Of a stretch of DNA of 64,000 nt, positions 51,124 to 59,750 are shown one piece after another. The notes under the pieces were generated by a model. That model ran no database searches and had not been told where the DNA came from. It was given only the letters and a program-made list of their open reading frames with translations. Position 1 is the stretch's first letter; every line of letters begins with the position of its first letter. Position numbers and translations under genes: made by a program. The stretch is taken from positions 1 to 64,000 of the forward strand of contig NZ_CANLZV010000016.1 of NCBI RefSeq assembly GCF_947495665.1, written 5' to 3'. This DNA is from an uncultured Sunxiuqinia sp. GTDB taxonomy: Bacteria > Bacteroidota > Bacteroidia > Bacteroidales > Prolixibacteraceae.

Positions 51124-53358
51124 TTATTCAACTCTCCACGAACGGTTCGCTTTGGGGCCCATTTCAAAGACCAACTTCCCTCCATTCAAAATAGCCTCGT
51201 GTAAAATTTCGGGCTTCACCAAGGGCTGTCCGTCCAAACTGGCTGACTGAATATACTTATTCTCCGATGATGCTTGAGGAGCACTTATCTCAAATGTTTT
51301 TCCATTTCCTAAATCAATTGTCACCTGCTCAAACACCGGGCTGCCAATCGAGTAAGTAGTCAATCCGGGGGTTACCGGATAAAAGCCCATGGCTGAGAAT
51401 ACAACAAAGGCCGACATGCCTCCCCCATCTTCATCGCCCGGAACGCCCATTAGGTCGTTGCGAAACCACTCGTGCAACAGCTTACGCAAGCGCTTTTGGG
51501 TTTTCCAAGGTTGACCGGCATAGTTGTACAGGTAAGGAACATGCAGCGAAGGCTCATTCGCCATCGAAAACTGTCCAACATTCCCGGTATGATCGGGCAA
51601 TTGCGCATAAAATGCATACTTACTTCGTCCTAAAGGCTCAGTAAACATTTCATCCAAACGATTGATGAAATTCGTCTTTCCGCCCATCAACTCAATCAAG
51701 TCGGGGATATTGTGCTGAACATCCCAGCGATAAACCCAGGCATTATTCTCGCCATAATACTTCCGGGCTCCCATACCCCCCGAAAATTTATAATCAAATG
51801 GCTCAATAAACTTCCCATCCTTGTCTTTCGGGTGAAAGAAGTCAGTTTGAGAATTGAACAGGTTACGGTAGTTGAAGGAAGCTGCTTTAAACTTTTGGGC
51901 ATCTTCTTCTTTTCCCAGGATCCGGGCGATCTCAGACAAACACCATTCATCATACGAAGTTCCCAGGGTAACCGCAACCGGCTGACGACTCTCAAAGTCA
52001 TGTACCTCCGGAATTGTTTCCTCCTCCCCTTCGTACAAGGCTGGAATATAGCCATGATCTTTATAAAATTGGTCGAGTTCTCCGCCCGGCATGCCCGACC
52101 ACGGAGCCAAGGTCTTCTCGGTTATTGCTCCTTTGCAGGCCTGGTAAGCTTTCTCTAAATCGAAGTTCCGCAATCCCTTTTGATAGGCATCAATTACCGA
52201 AGCAACGCCATGATTTGAATTCATCCGACGGCTATCACCCGTAATCTCAGGGAAAGTAGGCCACCAAAAATTATCCATCTGCTCCGACATCAACACAAAA
52301 GAATGCAAAATATCTTCTTCCACTTTCGGATCAAGCAAGATCCGCAAAGGATGGTGTGCCCGATACGAGTCCCAAATCCAGTCGTCAGTATAAAATGGCC
52401 GACCGGCATCAGCATGCACCTCTCCATCAAAAGCACTGTAGTAACGGCCATCTTCTGAAATACACACCGGACGCTCGTAGCAACGATACAACGACGTGTA
52501 AAAGACAGTCCGGTCATCTTCTGTGCCTCCGGAAACCTGTATTTTACCTAGAGCTTTGTTCCAAACGTCGCGTCCTTGCTCCTGCAATTGAGCAACCGTT
52601 TTGCCGGCCACCTCACGGGTTAAATTGGCCTTAGCCTGCGCTTCATCAATAAACGAAATTCCATAATGCATTCGAAGCTGCTTGGTTCCTCGAGGGTACT
52701 TCAGCACCAAACAAGCATCCCGGCCTTCCACCTCTTTCCCGGCATGCAAGCTGCCATCAACCAACGATCCCACTATTTGAGGCATAACCTCCGGCTCTAA
52801 ATAGAGATACACTTTTGTATTATTCTCGATAAGCTGATAGCCGCTTAAAGCTTTTCCATCCCAGCTCATGACTCCATTGCCCGAGTTCAGAATCAGGTAA
52901 GCCGGTGCATCCTGCATAAACTTGAACTCGTAGGCCGCCGACTGATGTGACAAGCCAAAGTCAACTTGTACTTGCTGTTCATCCAAAAAAACTGAATAAG
53001 AATAAGGAGTCAGCTTTTCCTGATCGTAACTAAAGTTGATCACCGGAGCTAAATCCTTCTCCTCTCCCTGAAAAGGGCTCAGGTTAAACGCCGAACTGCC
53101 CCGATGGCTGGTCACCACCAAAGGCAATCCCTTCAGCCTGATTTCGGTGTAATCACGACGTTCAGGATACACACACAGCATACTGTTGGGCAAATGAATG
53201 GTTGGGAAGGTAGGCACCAACAGGTGACTGATATTCCCCATGTACGGATTGACATAGTCAACGGGGGAATTTTCTGACTCATCCCCATTGTTCGGAATTG
53301 AACACGACACTCCAAGGGCCAAAACGGCCAAGGCTATAAGGTTAAAAATTTTTCTCAT
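51124..53358 (-). CDS. GH92 family alpha-mannosidase, lipoprotein
   Basis: The 744-residue lipoprotein (lipobox LGVSC) has an N-terminal beta-sandwich and a C-terminal (alpha/alpha)6 barrel. It carries the GH92 signatures WDSYRAHHPL, FTDDWIWD-like TDDWIWDSYR, SMANEPSLHVPYLYNYAGQP and PGDEDGGGMSAFVVFSAMGFYPVTPG. These calcium-dependent enzymes remove alpha-1,2/1,3/1,4/1,6-mannose from N-glycans or mannan. As the last gene of the SusCD transcript it points to a mannose-containing target. Confidence 0.93.
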   Translation of the reverse strand: MRKIFNLIALAVLALGVSCSIPNNGDESENSPVDYVNPYMGNISHLLVPTFPTIHLPNSMLCVYPERRDYTEIRLKGLPLVVTSHRGSSAFNLSPFQGEEKDLAPVINFSYDQEKLTPYSYSVFLDEQQVQVDFGLSHQSAAYEFKFMQDAPAYLILNSGNGVMSWDGKALSGYQLIENNTKVYLYLEPEVMPQIVGSLVDGSLHAGKEVEGRDACLVLKYPRGTKQLRMHYGISFIDEAQAKANLTREVAGKTVAQLQEQGRDVWNKALGKIQVSGGTEDDRTVFYTSLYRCYERPVCISEDGRYYSAFDGEVHADAGRPFYTDDWIWDSYRAHHPLRILLDPKVEEDILHSFVLMSEQMDNFWWPTFPEITGDSRRMNSNHGVASVIDAYQKGLRNFDLEKAYQACKGAITEKTLAPWSGMPGGELDQFYKDHGYIPALYEGEEETIPEVHDFESRQPVAVTLGTSYDEWCLSEIARILGKEEDAQKFKAASFNYRNLFNSQTDFFHPKDKDGKFIEPFDYKFSGGMGARKYYGENNAWVYRWDVQHNIPDLIELMGGKTNFINRLDEMFTEPLGRSKYAFYAQLPDHTGNVGQFSMANEPSLHVPYLYNYAGQPWKTQKRLRKLLHEWFRNDLMGVPGDEDGGGMSAFVVFSAMGFYPVTPGLTTYSIGSPVFEQVTIDLGNGKTFEISAPQASSENKYIQSASLDGQPLVKPEILHEAILNGGKLVFEMGPKANRSWRVE

Positions 53359-53375
53359 CGGTTTAATTTTTTGGC

Positions 53376-54605
53376 TTAGTTATTCCAGACTTGCTTGATT
53401 GAAGCTTCCAAATTAGCACCTTTTGGGCAAAACTCCCGATCATTTGCTTTAAAAATTCGTCGGGAACCATCTCCTGGCGTCAACACTCGAACGCCGGGCA
53501 TCTGTAAATAACCATTGGGAGCATTCTCCTGAAGCCACTGATAAGCATAAGCCATCCACGCTGACTGATCTTCAGGCGGCAGCATGCTAAACCAGGTAAT
53601 TTCGTCGTAGCCCCACACAAAGTGCGACGTGGTATCGGCAATTCCGGGCGCCTGGCTAATTCCAAAATTATCGAACTCAACCAGGTAAGGCAAGCTCTCA
53701 GAGTGCCAACCACTGGGCGCTATTCCCCCTTTGCTTTTGGTGTACAAAGCATCTAAATGCCCTACTTCCAAAATGCCTTCCATGGGCTTTCCTGCAAGCT
53801 CCTTCACCCGTAACGGAAAAGAATGGAAGTCCAATAACAAATGACCATCAACCACTACCCCCTTATTGGGAGTGTGCGCATCAAACAACAGGTATTTTCT
53901 TCGGGCATGGGTCGACGCATAGGTTCGAACCTGATCCAACAATTGCTGAAACTGAGCATGATTCGTATCATTCATTCCAATCAAGGCAATCTGCCCCCAA
54001 TGAATCGCTTCAAATCCGGCATCGATATACATGGTTGCTAAAAAGTAAAACCAATATTGAGTTTCCAATTTGGTTAAATCAGGGACACTGCAGCCTGCTC
54101 CCCATAAATCGACATAACGTCCGGAATCGTCCAACATTGCACCATAGTTGAAATTTCGATGCACAACTTCATGCCCAAAAGCTTCAAACACACGGGCTGG
54201 AATTGGCACCTGGTTCACTTGCCTGGATACAGCCTCAAAAATAGCTGCCTGAAAAATGACATCACCATCCTTCTCGTGAACCCGCTCAATCGTCTCCTTC
54301 ATGTAATTCTGAAACTCGGACTTGTTTAGTTGATCCTCGTTTCCCCAGCGAAAAGCAGCCCGTCCGACGAACTTCGCGCCAATACTCTCCAAAAACCGGA
54401 CATCATCGTTTTTACAGGGATTGTAACCATCTTGTGCCAGTTCTGCTTTTACACAAAATTCAGACATGGTTACTGCTTTGGCTAAGTAGTTTCGCAGAAC
54501 AGGTTCAGAAATACTTCCTTCAAAAAAATAGGGATCAGCCTGTTTTTCAGCTCCTGCGCAGCCCATCAACAGCAAAATCGCCAGCAATCCTACCAACTTA
54601 TTCAT
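53376..54605 (-). CDS. PUL lipoprotein of unknown function, paralogue 1
   Basis: This 409-residue lipoprotein (lipobox LLMGC) is closely related to the upstream 432-residue gene product. Shared blocks are VLRNYLAKAVTMSEF, GAKFVGRAAFRWGNED, WFYFLA-MYIDAGFEAIHWGQ, VVDGHLLLDFHSFPLR and FVWGYDEITWFS. The distribution of Glu, Asp, His and Trp suggests a TIM-barrel glycosidase-like protein, but I cannot assign a family. I chose the ATG at 54605; it overlaps the preceding gene by 8 bp. Earlier starts would encode an unlikely 59-residue tail before the lipoprotein signal. Confidence 0.7.
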   Translation of the reverse strand: MNKLVGLLAILLLMGCAGAEKQADPYFFEGSISEPVLRNYLAKAVTMSEFCVKAELAQDGYNPCKNDDVRFLESIGAKFVGRAAFRWGNEDQLNKSEFQNYMKETIERVHEKDGDVIFQAAIFEAVSRQVNQVPIPARVFEAFGHEVVHRNFNYGAMLDDSGRYVDLWGAGCSVPDLTKLETQYWFYFLATMYIDAGFEAIHWGQIALIGMNDTNHAQFQQLLDQVRTYASTHARRKYLLFDAHTPNKGVVVDGHLLLDFHSFPLRVKELAGKPMEGILEVGHLDALYTKSKGGIAPSGWHSESLPYLVEFDNFGISQAPGIADTTSHFVWGYDEITWFSMLPPEDQSAWMAYAYQWLQENAPNGYLQMPGVRVLTPGDGSRRIFKANDREFCPKGANLEASIKQVWNN

Positions 54606-55896
54606 CGTCACTCCAAATTTGTTTGATTGTTTCCTCCTGACTGTAACCATGCTCAAAACCGGCCGTCTTCCTATTGGCACGATAACGTTCATTCCATGAA
54701 CCGGCATAAGGAACCACCTTTCGGTTTCCAGGCATTTGCAGGTTGCCGATGGGATCATATTCTTCAATCCAATCCCAGGCATACTTTAAGAATTCATTTC
54801 GGTAATCTTCTGGCTGGAGGCTAAACCAGGTAATTTCATCGTAGCCCCACACCCAGGTAGAACTTAACTTTGCCTCTCCCGGAAAGCTGGAAATTCCAAA
54901 ATTATCGAACTCCACCAAATAGGGCAAGTTTTCACTCTCCCAACCACTTGGAGTTGTTCCTCCTTTGCTTCGGCGATAAAAAGCATCTTCGTAGTAAAGC
55001 ACCAGCTCGGCCTCCTGCGGCTTTCCGTAGATCTCCCGCATCCGAAGTGGGAAACTGTGAAAGTCCAACAGCAAGTTTCCATCTACAACAAGCCCACCAC
55101 TCGGCACATGCCCATCAGAAAGAATAAACTTTCGACGTGCATTTTCCGATGCGTAATCACGCACTCGGGTCAGCACATCGTTCCAACCTTCATAGTTGTT
55201 ATTTTTGTCAGCCATGGCATCCAGTTCAACTTGCCCCCAGTGAATGGCTTCTATTCCGATATCGATGTAATTTTTCGCTAAAAAATAGAACCACATCCGG
55301 GTTTCCAACCGACTCACATCCGGGACGCTAGCCCCATCAGCCCATTGATTCACAAACTTGCCCGATGTGTTGATCATCTTTGAATAATCAAACATGCGAT
55401 CCTCAACATCCAAATTGAAGGCTTCAAAAACCCACGCCGGAATGGCAATTTCATTCACCTTTGTGGTAATAATTTCGAAGATACAAGCCTGGAAAATCAA
55501 ATCACCATCCAATGCATGCATCTGCTCCAAACGCTGTTTGGCTTTCGCAAAAAAATCCGGATTGGCTGCTTTATCCTCCGAGCCCCACATAAATATTGAC
55601 CGCCCAACAAACTTAGCGCCCATGTCAATAAGCATGCGTTCATCGTCTTCCCGCTGGGGAATTGCAGAGTCGTAGATAAACTCATCAGCTGTGAGGAACT
55701 CCGCCATGGTGATCGAACGACTTAAATAACTTCGAAGCACATTCTCGGGCATACTTTCGGAAAAGGCATAGCTTCGTTCAAAAGTTGTTGGATTTTCATC
55801 ATCCGGATCATCGGGCAGCGGACTTGGATCGTCACCACAAGCCAGGAATCCAGGAACCAATAACAGCAACAGTAAATATTTCCAATGTTTTTTCAT
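54598..55896 (-). CDS. PUL lipoprotein of unknown function, paralogue 2
   Basis: This 432-residue lipoprotein (lipobox GFLAC) has a short acidic linker (GDDPSPLPDDPDDENP). Its domain is the same as in the next gene: VLRSYLSRSITMAEFL, GAKFVGRSIFMWGSED, FYFLAKNYIDIGIEAIHWGQ, VVDGNLLLDFHSFPLR, WVWGYDEITWFS. The linker is typical of surface-exposed Bacteroidota lipoproteins. Retention of Glu and His in the EAIHWGQ block in both copies suggests an active site. A novel glycoside hydrolase or lyase is plausible but unproved. Confidence 0.7.
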   Translation of the reverse strand: MKKHWKYLLLLLLVPGFLACGDDPSPLPDDPDDENPTTFERSYAFSESMPENVLRSYLSRSITMAEFLTADEFIYDSAIPQREDDERMLIDMGAKFVGRSIFMWGSEDKAANPDFFAKAKQRLEQMHALDGDLIFQACIFEIITTKVNEIAIPAWVFEAFNLDVEDRMFDYSKMINTSGKFVNQWADGASVPDVSRLETRMWFYFLAKNYIDIGIEAIHWGQVELDAMADKNNNYEGWNDVLTRVRDYASENARRKFILSDGHVPSGGLVVDGNLLLDFHSFPLRMREIYGKPQEAELVLYYEDAFYRRSKGGTTPSGWESENLPYLVEFDNFGISSFPGEAKLSSTWVWGYDEITWFSLQPEDYRNEFLKYAWDWIEEYDPIGNLQMPGNRKVVPYAGSWNERYRANRKTAGFEHGYSQEETIKQIWSDDE

Positions 55897-56022
55897 AAAT
55901 ACCTTTCATTTGAGACTTGCTTCTGCCACAAGTCTTTGTTAAAGATTATGCACCAAACCAGATGTGTTGGTGCATAATCGACTACGCTACTCTTTCATTA
56001 AAATCGAAAGAAAATGACTTCA

Positions 56023-58197
56023 TCAGTTACAACGAACTAAGCTTTCGAAATCAACGGCATCTTCGTTGCTTCGTTTTAATACAATTACCACTTCGTCATT
56101 CTGAATTACGCCATCATCATAGTATTCTCTTATTCTACACATTCCAGGCCCATTGCCATTTGTTTCATTGGCAATCCATCCATTCTCTACAATCTCAATC
56201 CGGTCGCCTCCAATAAAGCTCAGCTGATCCAATCCTCCAAGGCTATTGACAAACGGATTGTACTTGATTATCAAGTTTCCTCCAATGTAATCCAGTCCCG
56301 GATTCATTGTCGTAAAATTCCACAGCTTATTGCCTTCACTTCCGCTGTTTTCAACATGAAAATCACCACCGACATAAACCAGGCTTTGCAAACCAATTCC
56401 CCCGTCAATAAACTGAGGACAGTCCTTGACAACGACACTTCCGTAAACGGAATCAATTTTAGTCAAGGCATCAGGTGCCCAGTTGAAAGGCATTTGTGGT
56501 AAATTTTCAAGAACCAGGTCACCATGGATCACTTCCATGTGTTTAAAACCATTGGGATTATTCATACTTGCATTGTTACGCAATTTAATATTCCCTTTAA
56601 ATTCTATTAACTCAAAGAAATTTTCAGTGGTTGTGAGTGCGGTATTCTCAATCCGAACATCCCCCATCACCACTTTTACTTTCTCGGCGATTGAGCCAAT
56701 GTAGTCAATGCTTCCTCCCTGGATGAACAAATCCTGAATGGTATCGTTGGCTGGCTGAAACAGATCAACTTCTCCCTGACTACTCAAACTATACGAAGTA
56801 AACTGAGGCACATCACTCCCATCACACATTTGCAAGGCATTAAAATCGATGTAATTCTCTTCACCCGAGCGTTTCAGTTGAATAACCGAAGCCGCAATCT
56901 TGCCTTCAGCCCACTTTTCTCGCAACAGGCAGAAACCGGGGCCATCATCACCGGAGTAATTAGGAATACCGCCATTGTCCACAATGGTAATGCTATCACC
57001 GCCCAAATACTCCAGATTTTGGAATCCATCAAGGCTATTCACCACTTGGTTTCCTGAGAAAGTCAGGTCGCCACCAATGTATTTAATTCCAGGATTCATG
57101 GAGCCTAAGTTCCAAAGATCACCCCCACTGCCAGAAATTTCAAAATCGCCAGCCACATAAACCAAGCTTTGCAAACCAATAGCTCCGGAAATAAACTGAG
57201 GACAGTCGCGGATAATCAGGTCTCCGTAAACTGAATCGATTTTTGTAAAGGCATCAGGAGCCCATGCAAACGGCAGTTTAGGACAATTATCCACCACCAA
57301 ATCTCCATTAATTCGCGTGGTATTTTTAAAGCCATTCGGGTTGTTCAGTTCCGGGTTGTCCAACAGGTAAACACTACTATCTGCCCGAACAACATCAAAG
57401 AAGCCTTCTGTTGTTGGTACCGAAGTATTTTGAATGGTAATTGTTCCCTTAACCACCTTCACTTTTTGTGCAATCGAGCCGATGTAACCAATATCAATTC
57501 CTCGGATGGTCAGGTTACCAATGGTATCCTTGGCGGGTGTAAATTGATCAATCGCAGCCTGCGAAGTCAAAACATAATCGATGTAACCGCTCTGACGAGC
57601 AATGGAACCAATCATGCTGACATCAGAAACTGAACTCGGATGGTTGTTACTCAACGTAACCTTTCCTTCGAGCACTCCCGCATTGTATAGATTCAACAAT
57701 CCGCAGAAGCTTCCTTCCTCAATGGCACAATCTTTATCCTCTCCAAGCTTGTCATTATTGCGAATGATCAGTTCTCCCTTCACAAACTCAAACGAGTCAA
57801 ACCCTGAGATATCTTCCAGATTGTCGTTGTTGTCAAACTCAACACTTCCTCCTAAAAATTTCAAGGACGGAACTTCGTTAAACCGAGTCAATGCAGGGTT
57901 ATCCTTAACCACTAAAGCCACCCGCACTGCACTTAAATTCGGCAAATCAACATTGGTTATTCCTGTATTTTCAACAATTAACGTGTTCACAACCTGAACA
58001 GAGACCGCAGAAAGATCGGTAATTCCTTCTCCTGATATTTTCAGCACATCAATCTCCCGAGGATAATTAAAGCTATTCACCTCTTCCTGGCTGGTTAAGG
58101 AAACCTGAGTTCCTTGCGAAAACTCATCTTCTTTACAACTGTATTGCCCCACCACAAATGCCAAAAGCAGCAGGCCACTTATTATCTTGTTTTTCAT
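56023..58197 (-). CDS. Surface lipoprotein with duplicated beta-solenoid domain
   Basis: This 724-residue lipoprotein (lipobox GQYSC) is built of short repeats such as GDLVVDNCPKL, GDLIIRDCPQF and GGDLTFSGNQVVNSLDGF, resembling receptor-L/leucine-rich-repeat solenoids. Residues about 220-470 and 480-724 are near copies of each other: both contain IGSIA-KVKVV, NNPNGF, FAWAPDAFTKIDSVYGD or a variant, GLQSLVYV-GDF and NPG--YIGG. It sits directly after SusD, where the surface glycan-binding protein of a PUL normally is, so glycan binding is likely. Confidence 0.72.
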   Translation of the reverse strand: MKNKIISGLLLLAFVVGQYSCKEDEFSQGTQVSLTSQEEVNSFNYPREIDVLKISGEGITDLSAVSVQVVNTLIVENTGITNVDLPNLSAVRVALVVKDNPALTRFNEVPSLKFLGGSVEFDNNDNLEDISGFDSFEFVKGELIIRNNDKLGEDKDCAIEEGSFCGLLNLYNAGVLEGKVTLSNNHPSSVSDVSMIGSIARQSGYIDYVLTSQAAIDQFTPAKDTIGNLTIRGIDIGYIGSIAQKVKVVKGTITIQNTSVPTTEGFFDVVRADSSVYLLDNPELNNPNGFKNTTRINGDLVVDNCPKLPFAWAPDAFTKIDSVYGDLIIRDCPQFISGAIGLQSLVYVAGDFEISGSGGDLWNLGSMNPGIKYIGGDLTFSGNQVVNSLDGFQNLEYLGGDSITIVDNGGIPNYSGDDGPGFCLLREKWAEGKIAASVIQLKRSGEENYIDFNALQMCDGSDVPQFTSYSLSSQGEVDLFQPANDTIQDLFIQGGSIDYIGSIAEKVKVVMGDVRIENTALTTTENFFELIEFKGNIKLRNNASMNNPNGFKHMEVIHGDLVLENLPQMPFNWAPDALTKIDSVYGSVVVKDCPQFIDGGIGLQSLVYVGGDFHVENSGSEGNKLWNFTTMNPGLDYIGGNLIIKYNPFVNSLGGLDQLSFIGGDRIEIVENGWIANETNGNGPGMCRIREYYDDGVIQNDEVVIVLKRSNEDAVDFESLVRCN

Positions 58198-58208
58198 TGG
58201 TTCTGGTG

Positions 58209-59738
58209 TTATTGGTTTAAATCAGTTTCTCTTTGTGGTATCGGGAAGAAGTTGGCATAGTTAGCGTCAACAGTCTTATTCGTGATTTCTTCAACCACGC
58301 GGTTGGTCCGTCTCAAATCGTACAAACGGTGTCCCTCAAAAGCCAACTCATACTTCCGTTCATTCCACACTGCTTTCCTAAAATCATCCAACGACAAACC
58401 CGTATCCAGCTCGTCGAGTCCGGCCCGCGAGCGCACCTGGTTAACCCAATGGTAGCCCTCTTCGGTATTGCCACAAGCCTCGGCATACAATAAGGCCACA
58501 TCAGCAAAACGAATGAAGTAAGGATTGGCACTGGTTTTTGTTCCGTCTGATTCAGGATCGGAGTATTTCCGGCAAAACGGATAATAGAAAGCGCTCAATA
58601 TCTGATCTTCGCTATCGATGTTCGAGGGATGATATTCAGCCAATAACGAACCATTGGCATCGTATATTTTTGATACGAACAAATCCTGACGTTTATCGTT
58701 TTCAGCATAACTTTTATAAAAAGTTGAATCGGTCCGGAAAACGGCCCAGCTTTGATTGTTGACCATGGGGTACACATTCCCCACCATATCCAGCTCGCTG
58801 CTTACATACACTTTGGGCAAACTAATGACAAACATTTGAGGCATCTGCGAAAAGTTGCCTTCTTCACCACTTAAAAACCGTTTTTGCGAAAGCATAAAAA
58901 TATGCTCCGGACTCGTTTCATGGTTATCAACTTCGTACAGTCCCAATAAATCCGGATCAAGTCGATAATCACCCTGCCCTTCAACAACCAGCTGTCCGTA
59001 TTTCTTTGCTTCGGCATACATGGTTTCATAGTCCGTAACCCAGTCATAGCCTTCTGCTCCAGTCATTTTAGACGAAGCCAAAGTAGCATATACCTTTGTC
59101 AGCAAAGCCTGAGCAGCCACCCGATCGGCCCGCCCCTGTTGCTTGCGCACACTCATCAAATCAGCGGCTTTCTCCAAGTCTTCAATAATGAGAGCATACA
59201 CCTCTTCAATCGAAGAAAAATCAACTTTAACGTCATTGATGTCAGCCACAACTTTAGTTCTCACCGGCACTTCGCCATAAGTTCGAACGAGATAGAAGTA
59301 GTTAAAAGCTCTCAAGAAATAAGCTTCTCCCATGTATTGATCCCTTACACCATCCTGGATGGACTCAATTTTCGGAATATTCTCCAAGACAGAGTTGGAC
59401 CGGGCAATAGACAAATAGCAATATTTAAAGAAGCCTGAGATAACCGTATTCGAAGAGGTAAACGTCCAGTTGAACATCTCAATACGATAAGCCTGCTCTC
59501 CTTTTCCATAAGTAATCATCTGGTCGGTAGTCGCATCGGCAATATCAAAAATGAACCGCGATCCATATTCAATGTAGTTCAGTGGATCATACGCATAAAG
59601 CAAAGCGGAAAGCGCATCATCTGCCGATTCGAAAAAATTGTCGTTGGAGTAAACTCCGTAGGGATTCTCTTCCACCCAGCTTTCGCAAGATGAAAAAAGT
59701 ACGATTCCCAGAATTAGAATGACTATTTTATTTCTCAT
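58209..59738 (-). CDS. susD: SusD/RagB-family outer-membrane lipoprotein
   Basis: In the 509-residue protein, lipobox VLFSSC is followed by WVEENPYGVYSNDNFF, the typical SusD N terminus. TPR-like helices follow (GEAYFLRAFNYFYLVRTYGEVP), and the C-terminal part ends WNERKYELAFEGHRLYDLRRTN and FFPIPQRETDLNQ. It is the surface lid that binds glycan and closes over SusC. It is 12 bp after the susC gene. Confidence 0.95.
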   Translation of the reverse strand: MRNKIVILILGIVLFSSCESWVEENPYGVYSNDNFFESADDALSALLYAYDPLNYIEYGSRFIFDIADATTDQMITYGKGEQAYRIEMFNWTFTSSNTVISGFFKYCYLSIARSNSVLENIPKIESIQDGVRDQYMGEAYFLRAFNYFYLVRTYGEVPVRTKVVADINDVKVDFSSIEEVYALIIEDLEKAADLMSVRKQQGRADRVAAQALLTKVYATLASSKMTGAEGYDWVTDYETMYAEAKKYGQLVVEGQGDYRLDPDLLGLYEVDNHETSPEHIFMLSQKRFLSGEEGNFSQMPQMFVISLPKVYVSSELDMVGNVYPMVNNQSWAVFRTDSTFYKSYAENDKRQDLFVSKIYDANGSLLAEYHPSNIDSEDQILSAFYYPFCRKYSDPESDGTKTSANPYFIRFADVALLYAEACGNTEEGYHWVNQVRSRAGLDELDTGLSLDDFRKAVWNERKYELAFEGHRLYDLRRTNRVVEEITNKTVDANYANFFPIPQRETDLNQ

Positions 59739-59750
59739 TGTTTCGTTGTT

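Noticed and set aside
54606-54782. N-terminal 59-residue extension of PUL paralogue 1
   Set aside because: It is read from within the upstream gene in another frame and precedes a proper lipoprotein signal at the ATG at 54605.
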